NCBI GenBank assembly: GCA_040285825.1
Contig: JAUPSS010000004.1
Span: 2,894,550-2,958,549, forward strand
Source of the DNA: Eukaryota sp. TZLM1-RC
Lineage: Eukaryota > Metamonada: BaSk clade
Length of the DNA stretch: 64,000 nucleotides
Reading direction: 5' to 3'
Below the pieces are notes generated by a model, which searched no databases, was not told where the DNA came from, and saw nothing but the letters and a program-made list of their open reading frames with translations. Numbering within the stretch: position 1 is the stretch's first letter; the number at the start of each line of letters is the position of its first letter. The translations under genes and the position numbers were made by a program. Below, one piece after another: positions 27,938 to 39,964 of the stretch.

Positions 27938-30126
27938 TATTTGGACAAAACACATCAAATTTTTTATTTTAAAAATTTGTTATTCTGGAAAATTCACTCA
28001 TATTTTAAGGTCAACTCCCCCATCGGTATCTCTCAATTTTTGCAGATCTTTTAACAAACTTCGAGTCAAATTTTTTTCTTCTTTATTAGAAGTAAATGAA
28101 TCTTTAATTCGAAGTCATGTATTTTGTTCAGCAGATTTGGGTGGAATTGGATTCACCAAATCTTCGATTCTGTTCTCAATTTATTGAATTTGCACACTTG
28201 ATTAAATTAAATCATAACTAATGGGACGACTATCATTAAACCAAGATTTCCTCTACAAAATCTTGATTTGCTTGCTGTCTAGCTAAAGCTTCTCTAATTC
28301 GATTGAAAAACCGCGGTAATCTATTAATAATGGCAAATTGAATCCGTGAACGCCATAAAAAAATATCAAATCTTTTCATTGTTTTTTCTTTCACCATTTT
28401 TTGGAAGTCATCCAAAAAAGTTTCTGCTTCAACTGATAATCTTCCATTTATCGAAAATGGGAAAGCAATAAAAACCAGCTGTGTATTTCTATCGACATTT
28501 GCATCTTCAATTTCTTTATCATATTTTCTATGTTTTTCTTTTGCTTTAAAATCCAGAGCAGCCACAGGATTAAGTTTTCTTCTGTGAACCAAAGTATCGT
28601 TTGCAACATTACATGAGACAAAGTCAACAATAGCTTCAGAATTATCAATCCAATCACAGTATACATCACCTCTATCATCAGAACCAAAATTATTCAGAGA
28701 AAGTGTTTCCTTCAGCAGGGGCTCTTTGATACACGGTATCCTTGCAGTTTGTGCCATATTGAAAACAGTGTCTCTAACAGCATCATGTAATGAAGAACGA
28801 TAAGTTATCAATTTAGAGCAATTTAGAGCATGGCGCAAAGTGAGTTGAGGTGAATTCGAACAAATACATTTTTCTTTTGATAATAATTGGTTAATGGGGA
28901 TGTTCAAATATAATCTCATTTTTGTTACATTTTGTTCGATTCTGTGTAAAGCAGCATTTTTGGGAGGTGGTAAAAATTTTGTTTTTGAATTTTTCCAAAG
29001 GTTCCCTTTTGATGTTCATCTGATCAATGGTGAATCAAATTTTTACTTGAATCAACTGCAATTTGAATTAAAAAATTTGCCTAGTGATATCTGGATTCAG
29101 TGTTTTCCTCAAAATGTTCATGAAATTCCCACTCGATCACTTCCAAATTTACGTTTTTGCTTGAAAAAGCTTCAGCACCATCTGGTTAAATTATATGAAG
29201 GCTTGGATTATGAAGTAAGACTTGGCTTGGCCAAAACTAAAAATCCCTCTTTCGGTAATTTTTTAAAGGATATTCGTGATAGTTCAGCTGCTGCTTTAGT
29301 AACTCAAGTTCCCTCTGTTTATGGACTTTTGTTAAAAAACAATGAATGGCTTCTAAACATGCGTTTTCGTTGTTTTCTGTGGCCAAACAATTTGCCCAAT
29401 CATTTAACTTGTAAATGTGGTAAACCTCTTTTGTTTACTCATCTTTTGAACTGTAAACATTTCATTACGTTTAGAAGCAAAGTGCATAATAACGTCAGGG
29501 ACCAAATTTATGTAATTCGCAAATCATATCGAGTAGATTCCTTTTTAGAACCGCTGTTATCAAAATTAATTCTTGATGATCCCAAAACTGATAGTACGCG
29601 TTTCAACAGAGCTTCTATGGGTCTGACTAGAGGTGATCTAGTTGTTCCTGGTTTAAATGGTAGTTTTACTATTTTGGACGCCATGTCTATTGACCCTTGT
29701 AATTCCTCTAACGAACATCTCATTAATTCGGATGTAAATAATCCTCTTCTTGCAGGCGAAAAATATAAAATTGCTAAATATGTGAGACCCATTTCCTCGG
29801 TTAATGAAAATTCTCATGCCCAATATATTTTATGTCCATTTGTTTTTTCTTTGCTTGGATCTCTAGGTAAGGCTGTTATGGCTTTCCTTGAGGATTTTGT
29901 TGTAGTTGTAAAAGAAAGAACTGGAAGAATTTTTAATCGTGTTTACTGGCAAAACAGGATTGTATTTTCTATTTTTAAGGGAATGGTAAAACTAATTTCT
30001 GATTCACTATCTTCTTTTGGGAAATTTTCTGAATCTTTAGCAATTAATTGTTTTGATGTAGGGGAGGCAGGTTTTGAGGATGTGGAGTTTTAATTGTGTA
30101 TTTCATATTTGTTGTTGAATAAAAAT
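27938..30126 (+). mobile_element. Family D retrotransposon, best copy (about 470 codons), split by nested A
   Basis: From IKFFILKICYSGKFTHILRS through SADLGGIGFTKSSIL; the frame resumes after the nested A element at CKAAFLGGGKNFVFEF (28,940) and is open to 30,093. It includes LWPNNLPNHLTCKCGKPLLFTHLLNC, HNNVRDQIY, endonuclease core TRGDLVVPGLNG...LDAMSIDPCN, KIAKY, YWQNRIVFSIFKGM and the end EAGFEDVEF-stop. It lacks the RT, being 5'-truncated. Confidence 0.92.
28174..28934 (-). mobile_element. Family A copy nested in D, 11-bp TSD
   Basis: The 227-codon minus frame (28919-28236) runs from MRLYLNIPINQLLSKEKC (zinc motif C-x-C...H..NC) to EEILV-stop, intact. The duplication TTCGATTCTGT is at 28163-28173 and 28935-28945; removing the insert restores the D frame exactly (SSIL-CKAAF). 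Confidence 0.95.
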
Positions 30127-30628
30127 AAAATTTATTTTGCCAAAACAATCTGTTGAAATTTCTGCCAGTTCTTCTCTTTACAATCATTTCAAAATCATCC
30201 AAAAAACGTAAAGCAGTTGGTGCAAGTGAACCAAAAAGGGAAAATACAAATGGATACAAATTGTATTTTGCATGCTGTAGACTGGCCAATTTGGACAAAG
30301 GTTCAATGTATTTTTTGAATTTAAAATTTTCAGCATTTGAAAGGAAATTATGAATTTCAGAATTAACTAGCCTTTCATTTGAGGCATTACAAGGATCAAC
30401 AGACATTACATCCAATAAAATGAAACTTCCATCTAATCCAGGTAATTTAACATCACCTCTATTATTCTTATGAAAATCATCTTCAGCATCAAACAGATTT
30501 GACAACAGAGGTTCCAAGAAGGATTCAATACTATGAAATTTACACATACAATATAACTGGTCTCTTACAGCATCATGAACCTTGCTTCTAAAAGTAATAC
30601 AATGTTTACAATTTAACAAATGAGTAGT
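30127..30628 (-). mobile_element. Family B internal fragment
   Basis: Minus strand from HLLNCKHC(I)TF to LFWQN, truncated at both ends and fused head to head with the following B copy. Intact frame. Contains the endonuclease core NRGDVKLPGLDG. Confidence 0.87.
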
Positions 30629-31842
30629 TATTTATTTTGTTCAGCAAATTTGGGTGGTATTGGTTTTACTAAATCTTCAATTTTGTGTCAATCAGCATTC
30701 TTGGGTGGTGGCAAAAATTTTATTTATGAATTTTCTCGCAGATTTCCTGATGATTCTCATCTGTTAGTTCTCAATTGTAGTCCCTATTTGTATGAGTTAT
30801 CTTGTGAACTTGAAAAATTACCGCCACAAATTTGGACCAAATGTTTTCCTCAATCAATTCAAGAAATTCCAAACCGATCTCTATTTAATTTACAGTTTTG
30901 CTGTAAAAAGCTTCAACAAAAATTGTCAAAGATTTTTGAAAGCTTGGATTTTGATGTTAGACTTGGCTTGGCCAAGAAAAAGAATCCCGCTTTTGCAAAT
31001 CTTTTACAAGATATGTGTGACAGTACTTCCTCTGCCTTAGTAACAACAATTCCACAAGTTTATGGTACTCTCTTATCCGATTCTGCTTGGACTCTGAATA
31101 TGAGATTTCGTTCCTTTATCTGGCCTGATAATTTACCTCATAATTTAATTTGTAAATGTTCTCGAGAAATTACAACTACTCATTTGTTAAATTGTAAACA
31201 TTTTATTACTTTTAGAAGCAAGGTTCATGATGCTGTAGGAGACCAGTTATATTGTATGTGTAAATCTCATAGAATTGAATCCTTCTTGGAACCTCTATTG
31301 TCAAATCTGTTTGATGCTGAAGATGATTTTCATAAGAATAATAGAGGTGATGTTATATTACCTGGATTAGATGGAAGTTTCATTTTATTGGATGTAATGT
31401 CTGTTGATCCTTGTAATGCCTCAAATGAAAGGCTAGTTAATTCTGAAATTCATAATCCTCTTTCAAATGCTGAAAATTCCAACATCAAAAAATACAATAA
31501 AGCTTTGTCCAAATTGGCCAGTCAACAGCATGCAAAATACAATTTGTATCCATTTGTATTTTCTCTTTTTGGTTCACTTGCTCCAACGGCTATCCGTTTT
31601 TTGGATGATTTTGAAATGATTGTAAAGAGAAGAACTGGCAGAAATTTCAACAGATTGTTTTGGCAAAATAGAATTGTGTTTTCTATTTTTAAGGAGATGT
31701 TGAAGATGGTCTCTGATGCTTTGCTTTCTCTTGGATCTCACTATGAGAGAGTTGCATCTAGTGTTTTTGTTCTGGGAGAGATGGATTTTTTAGATGTTGA
31801 TTTATAGGTTTTGAATAAAATTTAATTTAAATAAAAAAAGGA
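30629..31842 (+). mobile_element. Family B retrotransposon, 395-codon intact frame
   Basis: Open from FCSANLGGIGF (30,630) to FLDVDL-stop (31,807), then the B tail and A-run. Carries GGGKNFIYEF without the A4T4 frameshift found further right. The zinc motif CKCSREITTTHLLNC, HDAVGDQLY (Arg to Gly), endonuclease NRGDVILPG and KKYN are present. Confidence 0.92.
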
Positions 31843-32000
31843 CGTTCTTTTGATAAACTTATTTGGAAGAACAGAATTGTTTTCTCACTCTTTAAGGCTC
31901 TACCACGTTATTTTAACTCAATACTTTTAAGTATTACTGAGTTTCACAATGTACGTGCTCATAAACCCGTAAATAGTGAGAATCTACCTTCATTTTGTCA
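31843..32000 (+). mobile_element. Terminal fragment of a further A-related family
   Basis: Encodes RSFDKLIWKNRIVFSLFKAL and an ending SENLPSFCQ-stop. The WKNRIVFSLFK block is family-typical but the ending differs from A-F. The stretch 32,001-32,085 after it is unassigned. Confidence 0.6.
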
Positions 32001-32085
32001 GTGATCACTTATCTAGAATATTGCTTTGCATTGTTGTTGTTTATAGTAATCTTGTTTGCATTCTTGGAATAAATCCTAATTTATT

Positions 32086-32520
32086 ATTAAAAAAAAATTC
32101 ATTTGGTCTTAAACCATCTTCTGGTGTGAAGCAAGGTGATCCTTTAGGCCCATTATTGTTTTGTTTAGCTATTCACAAAACTTTAAATATCATTAAGCAA
32201 AAATACCCTTCTATAAAAATAGTTGCTTATATGGATGATATATCCTTGATTGGTTCATTTGATTTACTAGAATTGGTTGCTCAAGAAATTGCCGATTCAT
32301 ATGAAAATATTGGGCTTCATCTTAATGCGAGCAAATGCCTTCTGATTGGCTCTTCTGCTCAAGATCTCGTGATAAACGATTCTATTGTCCCTTTTACTAA
32401 TTATAGTAGTGATGCTTTTAAGTTCCTTGGTTGTTGGTTAGGAAACGTGCCCCAAATTCAGAATGAATTACAAGTTATTTTGGAAAAAATGAAAATTGAA
32501 CTTGATTCAATTTCTTCTTT
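32086..32520 (+). mobile_element. Family B reverse transcriptase fragment
   Basis: Covers GVKQGDPLGPLLFCLAIH, AYMDDISLIG, LHLNASKC and LGCWLGNVPQ (RT blocks 4-6) to LDSISS, then is cut by an oligo-T belonging to the next minus-strand element. Confidence 0.9.
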
Positions 32521-33788
32521 TTTTTTGAATTAATTTTAATTTATTATTAAGCTATAGTCTAAAAGTCAATATCTTCAAAACAAGCTTCCACACCATCAAA
32601 CCTCGCAACAGCAATTTCTTCGTAATGTGCACTGACAGACATCAAAGCTTTCGAAATCATTTTAGGAATTGATTTGAAAATAGTAAAAACAATACGATTT
32701 AGCCACAAGCGACGATCAAAACGCTTATTCATTCTTCTTTTCACAAGATTTTCAAAATCATCAATAAAATTCAAAGCAGTTTTTCCAAGACGACCATACA
32801 ACGATATAGCAAATGGGCAAATTTGATAATCTACATGGCGAACATGTTTCAATTCTTTTAAAGGATTTGCATATTTTTTCCATTTGTACAATTCGGAGTC
32901 ATCAAGGGGGGATACTTCGGATTGAGCATTTTTCAAGACATTTTTCTTGCAAACATCCACTGTTACGACATCAACAACATTCATGACATCATCAAACGAG
33001 GGCACAACAACATCAGCACGTCGTTTGCCATATTCTGAATCTCTTACGCTTTCATTTATATCAAGAGACCTCAGCAAAGGTTCTACAAAAGATTCAATAT
33101 GTTAGGAATTACACATTGCATGGATTTGATCTCTGACTGCATCATGCAACGTAGAACGATAGGAAATAAATCTATTACAATTAAATAAATGTGACAATGT
33201 CAAACCAGCTCCACATTTACAAAACAAATCATTGGGCAAATTACAAGGCCATAAATAACAACGCATTCTCATAGCAGTGGTCCATTGGTCGTCATTCAAA
33301 AATAGACCATAAATCTGGGGAATTTGATTTATCAAAACTGCAGAAGAACTGTCCTTCAAATCAATCAAAAAATTTGCAAAAGCAGGATTTTCTTTCTTAG
33401 CCGTGCTAAGTCGAACAATAAAATCCTTGCTTTCAAATTTTTTCAAAAGATGTCGTTGGAGCTTTTTCAACGCAAATTTTAATGAATATAAATTGCTGTC
33501 TGGAATTTCTTGAATGGATATGGGGAAACATGATTGCCATAAGTCAGGAGATAAACTGGAAATTTCTTCTCTTAAGTGATCGAGAAATAGGCTATTTGTA
33601 GTTTCAAGAAGATTTTCGGCAAAAGGATATCTTCTGGAGAATTCAAATACAAAATTTTTTTCACCACCAATAAATGCAGCTTTGGTCAAATATTTTGATG
33701 AATTAAAACCAACACCGCCAAGTTGAACATCAGAAAAAATATGATTTTTCAAGATTGATGGATCAACAGACATTAAATAAGCCAAAAT
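32521..33788 (-). mobile_element. Family C retrotransposon 3' part
   Basis: Minus strand from ILAYLMSVDPSILKNH through the zinc region (CKCGAGLTLSHLFNC) and endonuclease (KRRADVVVPSFDD) to CFEDIDF-stop (32,559) with tail. One premature stop near 33,102 (TAG in the HIESF region) splits it into 245- and 172-codon frames. Confidence 0.9.
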
Positions 33789-35005
33789 TTTTTTTTGTTT
33801 TTTTAAATATAATTTTATTCTAAACCAATAAATCAACATCTAAAAAAATCCATCTCTCCCAAAACAAAAACACTAGATGCAACTCTCTCATAGTGAGATC
33901 CAAGCGAAAGCAAAGCATCAGAAACCATCTTCAACATCCCCTTAAAAATAGAAAACACAATTCTATTTTGCCAAAACAATCTGTTGAAATTTCTGCCAGT
34001 TCTTCTCTTTACAATCATTTCAAAATCATCCAAAAACGTAAAGCAGTTGGTGCAAGTGAACCAAAAAGGGAAAATACAAATGGATACAAATTGTATTTTT
34101 GCATGCTGTAGACTGGCCAATTTGGACAAAGGTTCATTGTATTTTTGAATTTAAAATTTTCAGCATTTGAAAGGGGATTATGAATTTCAGAATTAACAAG
34201 CCTTTCATTTGAGGCATTACAAGGATCAACAGACATTACATCCAATAAAATGAAGCTTCCATCTAATCCAGGTAATATGACATCACCTCTATTATTCTTA
34301 TGAAAATCATTTTCAGCATCAAACAGATTTGACAACAAAGGTTCCAAGAAGGATTCAATTCTATGAGATTTACACATACAATATAACTGGTCTCTTACAG
34401 CATCATGAACCTTGCTTCTAAAAGTAATAAAATGTTTACAATTTAACAAATGAGTAGTTGTAATTTCTCGAGAACATTTACAAATTAAATTATGAGGTAA
34501 ATTATCAGGCCAGATAAAGGAACGAAATCTCATATTCAGAGTCCAAGCAGAATCGGATAAGAGAGTACCATAAACTTGTGGAATTGTTGTTACTAAGGCA
34601 GAAGAAGTACTGTCACACATATCTTGTAAAAGCTTTGCAAAAGCGGGATTCTTTTTCTTGGCCAAGCCAAGTCTAACATCAAAATCCAAGCTTTCAAAAA
34701 TCTTTGACAATTTTTGTTGAAGCTTTTTACAGCAAAACTGTAAATTAAATAGAGATCGGTTTGGAATTTCTTGAATTGATTGAGGAAAACATTTGGTCCA
34801 AATTTGTGGCGGTAATTTTTCAAGTTCACAAGATAACTCATACAAATAGGGACTACAATTGGGGACTAACAGATGAGAATCATCAGGAAATCTACGAGAA
34901 AATTCATAAATAAAATTTTTGCCACCACCCAAGAATGCTAATTGACACAAAATTGAAGATTTAGTAAAACCAATACCACCCAAATTTGCTGAAGAAAATA
35001 AATGG
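33789..35005 (-). mobile_element. Family B retrotransposon 3' part
   Basis: Minus strand from FSSANLGGIGF to the B terminus. Frameshifts near 34,030 and 34,090 (homopolymer length changes) and a frame change near 33,840 disrupt the last 100 codons; upstream is intact (322 codons). GGCAAAAATTTT is in the intact A5 form. Confidence 0.9.
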
Positions 35006-36190
35006 CATTTACAGTTTTGCTGTAAAAAGCTTCAACAAAAATTATCAACATGAAATTCATAATCCCCTTTCAAATGCTGAAAATTTTAAATTCAAAAAAT
35101 ACAATGAACCTTTGTCCAGAAAGTACAATTAATAGGGTTGCTAATGAAGCTGCTACATTATACCAATCCATAGGTCTTGATTTGAATGTTCAAAAATGTT
35201 TTTGTATTTCCAGAAAAAATGTTAAGTTAATAATTAATTCCCTCGAAGTTCCATATATGGATTATACTTCAACTAGTTTCTGCTTTCTGGGTTGCTATTT
35301 AGGTTCCGCCGAAAAGACACTTGACAGCCTTGAAAATTATTTAAATTCAATTAAAAAAGAGCTAGAAGTTATAAAGACTCTTGAATTGGAAAAACATCTT
35401 AAGTTTTTTCTTTTGAAAATTTGTTATGCTGGAAAAATTACTCATTTACTGCGATCATTACCTCCATCCCTAACTTACAATTTTTGTAGACAATTTAACA
35501 AAATACGTACCCAATTTTTGTAAATGTTCTCGAGAAATTACAACTACTCATTTGTCAAATTGTAAACATTTTATTACTTTTAGAAGCAAGGTTCATGATG
35601 CTGTAAGAGACCAGTTATATTGTATGTGTAAATCTCATAGAATTGAATCCTTCTTGGAACCTCTGTTGTCAAATCTGTTTGAAGCTGAAAATGATTTTCA
35701 TAAGAATAATAGAGGTGATGTCATATTACCTGGATTAGATGGAAGCTTCATTTTATTGGATGTAATGTCTGTTGATCCTTGTAATGCCTCAAATGAAAGG
35801 CTTATTAATTCTGAAATTCATAATCCCCTTTCAAATGCTGAAAATTTTAAATTCAAAACATACAATGAACCTTTGTCCAAATTGGCCAGTCTACAGCATG
35901 CAAAATACAATTTGTATCCATTTGTATTTTCCCTTTTTGGTTCACTTGCACCAACTGCTTTACGTTTTTTGGATGATTTTGAAATGATTGTAAAGAGAAG
36001 AACTGGCAGAAATTTCAACAGATTGTTTTGGCAAAATAGAATTGTGTTTTCTATTTTTAAGGGGATGTTGAAGATGGTTTCTGATGCTTTGCTTGCTCTT
36101 GGATCTCACTATGAGAGAGTTGCATCTAGTGTTTTTGTTTTGGGAGAGATGGATTTTTTAGATGTTGATTTATAGGTTTAGAATAAAATT
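35006..36190 (+). mobile_element. B/C/B mosaic element
   Basis: Four pieces in one orientation: B CCKKLQQKL (35,006-35,042), B EIHNPLSNAENFKFKKYNEPLS (35,050-35,116), C RT PESTINRVANEAATLYQSIG to FNKIRTQF (35,112-35,517), then B from CKCSREITTTHL (35,519) to FLDVDL-stop (36,175) and tail. Junctions share 4-5 bases (GTCCA; ATTTG) between the partners. The final B part is an intact 207-codon frame. Confidence 0.85.
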
Positions 36191-36199
36191 AATTTAAAA

Positions 36200-37740
36200 A
36201 AAAACTGTAAATTAAAAAGAGATCGGTTTGGAATTTCTTGAATTCATTGAGGAAAACATTTGGTCCAAATTTGTGGCGGCAATTTTTCAAGTTCACAAGA
36301 TAACTCATGCAAATAAGGACTGCAATTGGGAACTAACAGATGAGAATCATCAGGAAATCTACGAGAAAATTCATAAATAAAATTTTTGCCACCACCCAAG
36401 AATGCTGATTGACACAAAATTGAAGATTTAGTAAATCCAATACCACCCAAATTTGCTGAAAAAAATAAGTGGCTTTTCAACATTCCTGGTTCTACATCCA
36501 ATAAATCAGCAAAAAATTCTGTTCTCAATGAATTAAAAGAACGACAAAAATCTAATGCTATGGATGGAGCACAAGATCTCAAAATGTGGGTTATTCTCCC
36601 AGTGTAGGAAATTTTAAGCATGAAAAATTTAATATGTTTTTCAATATCTAAAGAAGAAATTGAATCAAGTTCAATTTTCATTTTTTCCAAAATAACTTGC
36701 AATTCATTCTGAATTTGAGGCACGTTTCCTAACCAACAACCAAGGAACTTAAAAGCATCACTACTATAGTTAGTAAAAGGGACAATAGAATCGTTTATCA
36801 CGATTTCAAAAGAACCAATAATCGAAATGTCATCCATATAGGCAACAATGCGCAAATCAGGGAAATCTTGTTGTGTCATTTTAATAATATTATGAATAGC
36901 CAAACAAAACAGCAAAAGGCCAAGAGGATCACCTTGTTTCACACCAGAAAAAGATTCAAGGGTAAAGGAGTCAAAAATTAAGTCTGATTTTTTTCCATAA
37001 AATAAATAAAAAAATGCAGAAAGTTCAGGAAAATCATGAAGAAGCACATCAAAAATACATTTACGTTTCACAGAATTGAAAGCATTTTTGAAATCCAAAT
37101 TGAAAATATATTGATGTATTTGACTATTGAAAAAAACATCTGAAGTCATTGAAGCAACAGAAGCACCTTCAACAGTTTTTATACCAAATTGGAAAGGCTT
37201 CAGATAGTCCCTTGCTTTAGTAGAAATTCTGTTAAAAATAAGCGAAGAAAGCAATCTGGTTAATGACTCTCCAATAGCAATTGGTCTAACTCCATCAGGT
37301 TTGTCACCTTTACCAGGTTTAACTAAAGCAACTAAACGGGCAGCAGTCAATTCAGGCGGAGGAACATAATTCAAACACATTAAATTTTGAAAATAGGAAG
37401 CAAGATCCTCAACAATTTCAGGAGCATTTTTACAGGCAGTTTTCAACAAATTAAAAAAATGCCTGAAGGACCAGCAGCTTTTCCTTTTGGTAATTTAGCA
37501 ACGGCATTCAATACTTCTTGAGCCTGAAATGGATTTTCGAGCCAATATTGACAAATAGAAGGCTTAATGGGGCAAAAATTTTCAGTTGGATGGAGGGATT
37601 TCAATTTTTCAACAGTTTCGAGATTGTTATCAGCCAGTTTTCCCGAAAAAATATTTTTTAATCCGCTTCCATATCTACCTCTCAAAAACAATTTTCTTGC
37701 TTGAAAAGATGAATTAGCTTTTCTCTGTTTTGGTTTTTTT
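36200..37740 (-). mobile_element. Chimeric element: RT of another family joined in frame to family B
   Basis: Minus strand. 37691-37443 has LRGRYGSGLKNIFSGKLA and KLPKGKAAGPSG, then a frameshift. The 401-codon frame (37449-36244) contains ARLVALVKPGKG, GVRPIAIGESLTRLL, FNLDFKNAFNSVKR, GVKQGDPLGLLLF and AYMDDISIIGSF, distinct from B and C. Directly after GSF comes B sequence EIVINDSIVPFTNYSS and onward to KCFPQ. The segment that should lie between (about 35 residues) is missing but the frame holds. Confidence 0.85.
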
Positions 37741-37946
37741 ACAAAATTTTAATTTTATTCAAAACCTATAAATCAACATCTAAAAAATCCATCTCTCCCA
37801 AAACAAAAACACTAGATGCAACTCTCTCATAGTGAGATCCAAGAGAAAGCAAAGCATCAGAAACCATCTTCAACATCCCCTTAAAAATAGAAAACACAAT
37901 TCTATTTTGCCACAACAATCTGTTGAAATTTCTGCCAGTTCTTCTC
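37741..37946 (-). mobile_element. Family B terminal fragment
   Basis: Minus strand: RRTGRNFNRLLWQNRIV to FLDVDL-stop plus tail; head truncated in the KRRTG codons and fused to a plus-strand B fragment. Confidence 0.88.
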
Positions 37947-38325
37947 TTCTCATAGAATTGAATCCTTCTTGGAACCTCTGTTGTCAAATCTGTTTGATGC
38001 TGAAAATGATTTTCATAAGAATAATAGAGGTGATGTCATATTACCTGGATTAGATGGAAGCTTTATTTTATTGGATGTAATGTCTGTTGATCCTTGTAAT
38101 GCCTCAAATGAAAGGCTTGTTAATTCTGAAATTCATAATCCCCTTTCAAATGCTGAAAATTTTAAATTCAAAAAATACAATGAACCTTTGTCCAAATTGG
38201 CCAGTCTACAGCATGCAAAATACAATTTGTATCCATTTGTATTTTCCCTTTTTGGTTCACTTGCACCAACTGCTTTACGTTTTTTGGATGATTTTGAAAT
38301 GATTGTAAAGAGAAGAACTTTTTTT
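37947..38325 (+). mobile_element. Family B internal fragment
   Basis: IESFLEPLLSNLF through the endonuclease core to MIVKRRT, ending at GAGAAGAACT where oligo-T of the next minus-strand tail begins. A plus-strand B copy is cut at this same B position near 47,990. Confidence 0.88.
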
Positions 38326-39964
38326 TTAAATTTAATTTTATTCTAAACCTATAAATCAAGATCTAAAAAATCCATCTCTCCCAAAACAAAAACACTAGAT
38401 GCAACTCTCTCATAGTGAGATCCAAGAGAAAGCAAAGCATCAGAAACCATCTTCAACATCCCCTTAAAAATAGAAAACACAATTCTATTGTGCCAAATCA
38501 ACCTGTTGAAATTTCTACCAGTTCTTCTCTTTACAATCATTTCAAAATCATCCAAAAAACGTAAAGCAGTTGGTGCAAGTGAACCAAAAAGGGAAAATAC
38601 AAATGGATACAAATTCTATTTTGCATGCTGTAGACTGGCCAATTTGGACAAAGGTTCATTGTATTTTTTGAATTTAAAATTTTCAGCATTTGAACGGGGA
38701 TTATGAATTTCAGAATTAACAAGCCTTTCATTTGAGGCATTACAAGGATCAACAGACATTACATCCAATAAAATGAAGCTTCCATCTAATCCAGGTAATA
38801 TGACATCACCTCTATTATTCTTATGAAAATCATTTTCAGCATCAAACAGATTTGACAACAGAGGTTCCAAGAAGGATTCAATTCTATGAGATTTACACAT
38901 ACAATATAACTGGTCTCTTACAGCATCATGAACCTTGCTTCTAAAAGTAATAAAATGTTTACAATTTAACAAATGAGTAGTTGTAATTTCTCGAGAACAT
39001 TTACAAATTAAATTATGAGGTAAATTATCAGGCCAGATAAAGGAACGAAATCTCATATTCAGAGTCCAAGCAGAATCGGTTAAGAGAGTGCCATAAACTT
39101 GTGGAATTGTTGTTACTAAGGCAGAAGAAGTACTGTCACACATATCTTGTAAAAGATTTGCAAAAGCGGGATTCTTTTTCTTGGCCAAGCCAAGTCTAAC
39201 ATCAAAATCCAAGCTTTCAAAAATCTTTGACAATTTTTGTTGAAGCTTTTTACAGCAAAACTGTAAATTAAAAAGAGATCGGTTTGGAATTTCTTGAATT
39301 GATTGAGGAAAACATTTGGTCCAAATTTGTGGCGGCAATTTTTCAAGTTCACAAGATAACTCATACAAATAGGGACTGCAATTGGGAACTAACAGATGAG
39401 AATCATCAGGAAATCTACGAGAAAATTCATAAATAAAATTTTTGCCACCACCCAAGAATGCTGATTGACACAAAATTGAAGATTTAGTAAATCCAATACC
39501 ACCCAAATTTGCTGAAGAAAATAAATGGCTTTTCAACATTCCTGGTTCTACATCCAATAAATCAGCAAAAAATTCTGTTCTCAATGAATTAAAAGAACGA
39601 CAAAAATCTAATGCTATGGAAGGAGCACAAGATCTCAAAATGTGGGTTATTCTCCCAGTGTAGCAAATTTTAAGCATGAAAAATTTAATATGTTTTTCTA
39701 TATCTAAAGAAGAAATTGAATCAAGTTCAATTTTCATTTTTTCCAAAATAACTTGTAATTCATTCTGAATTTGAGGTATCTTTCTTAACCAACAACCAAG
39801 GAACTTAAAAGCATCACTACTATAATTAGTAAATGGGACAATAGAATCGTTTATCACGAGATCTTGAGCAGAAGATCCAATCAGAAGGCATTTGCTGGCA
39901 TTAAGATGAAGCCCAATATTTTCATATGAATCGGCAATTTCTTGAGCAACCAATTCTAGTAAAT
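38326..39964 (-). mobile_element. Family B retrotransposon host copy (left part), split by full-length C
   Basis: Long minus-strand frame (to 38,616, about 445 B codons) from LLELVAQEIADSYENIG through LGGIGF, zinc and endonuclease to LASLQHAK; one substitution-derived stop ends the frame before the last 87 codons, which are open. It continues at 43,943-44,036 on the far side of the C element inserted between, sharing the 13-bp duplication AATTCTAGTAAAT. Confidence 0.92.
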
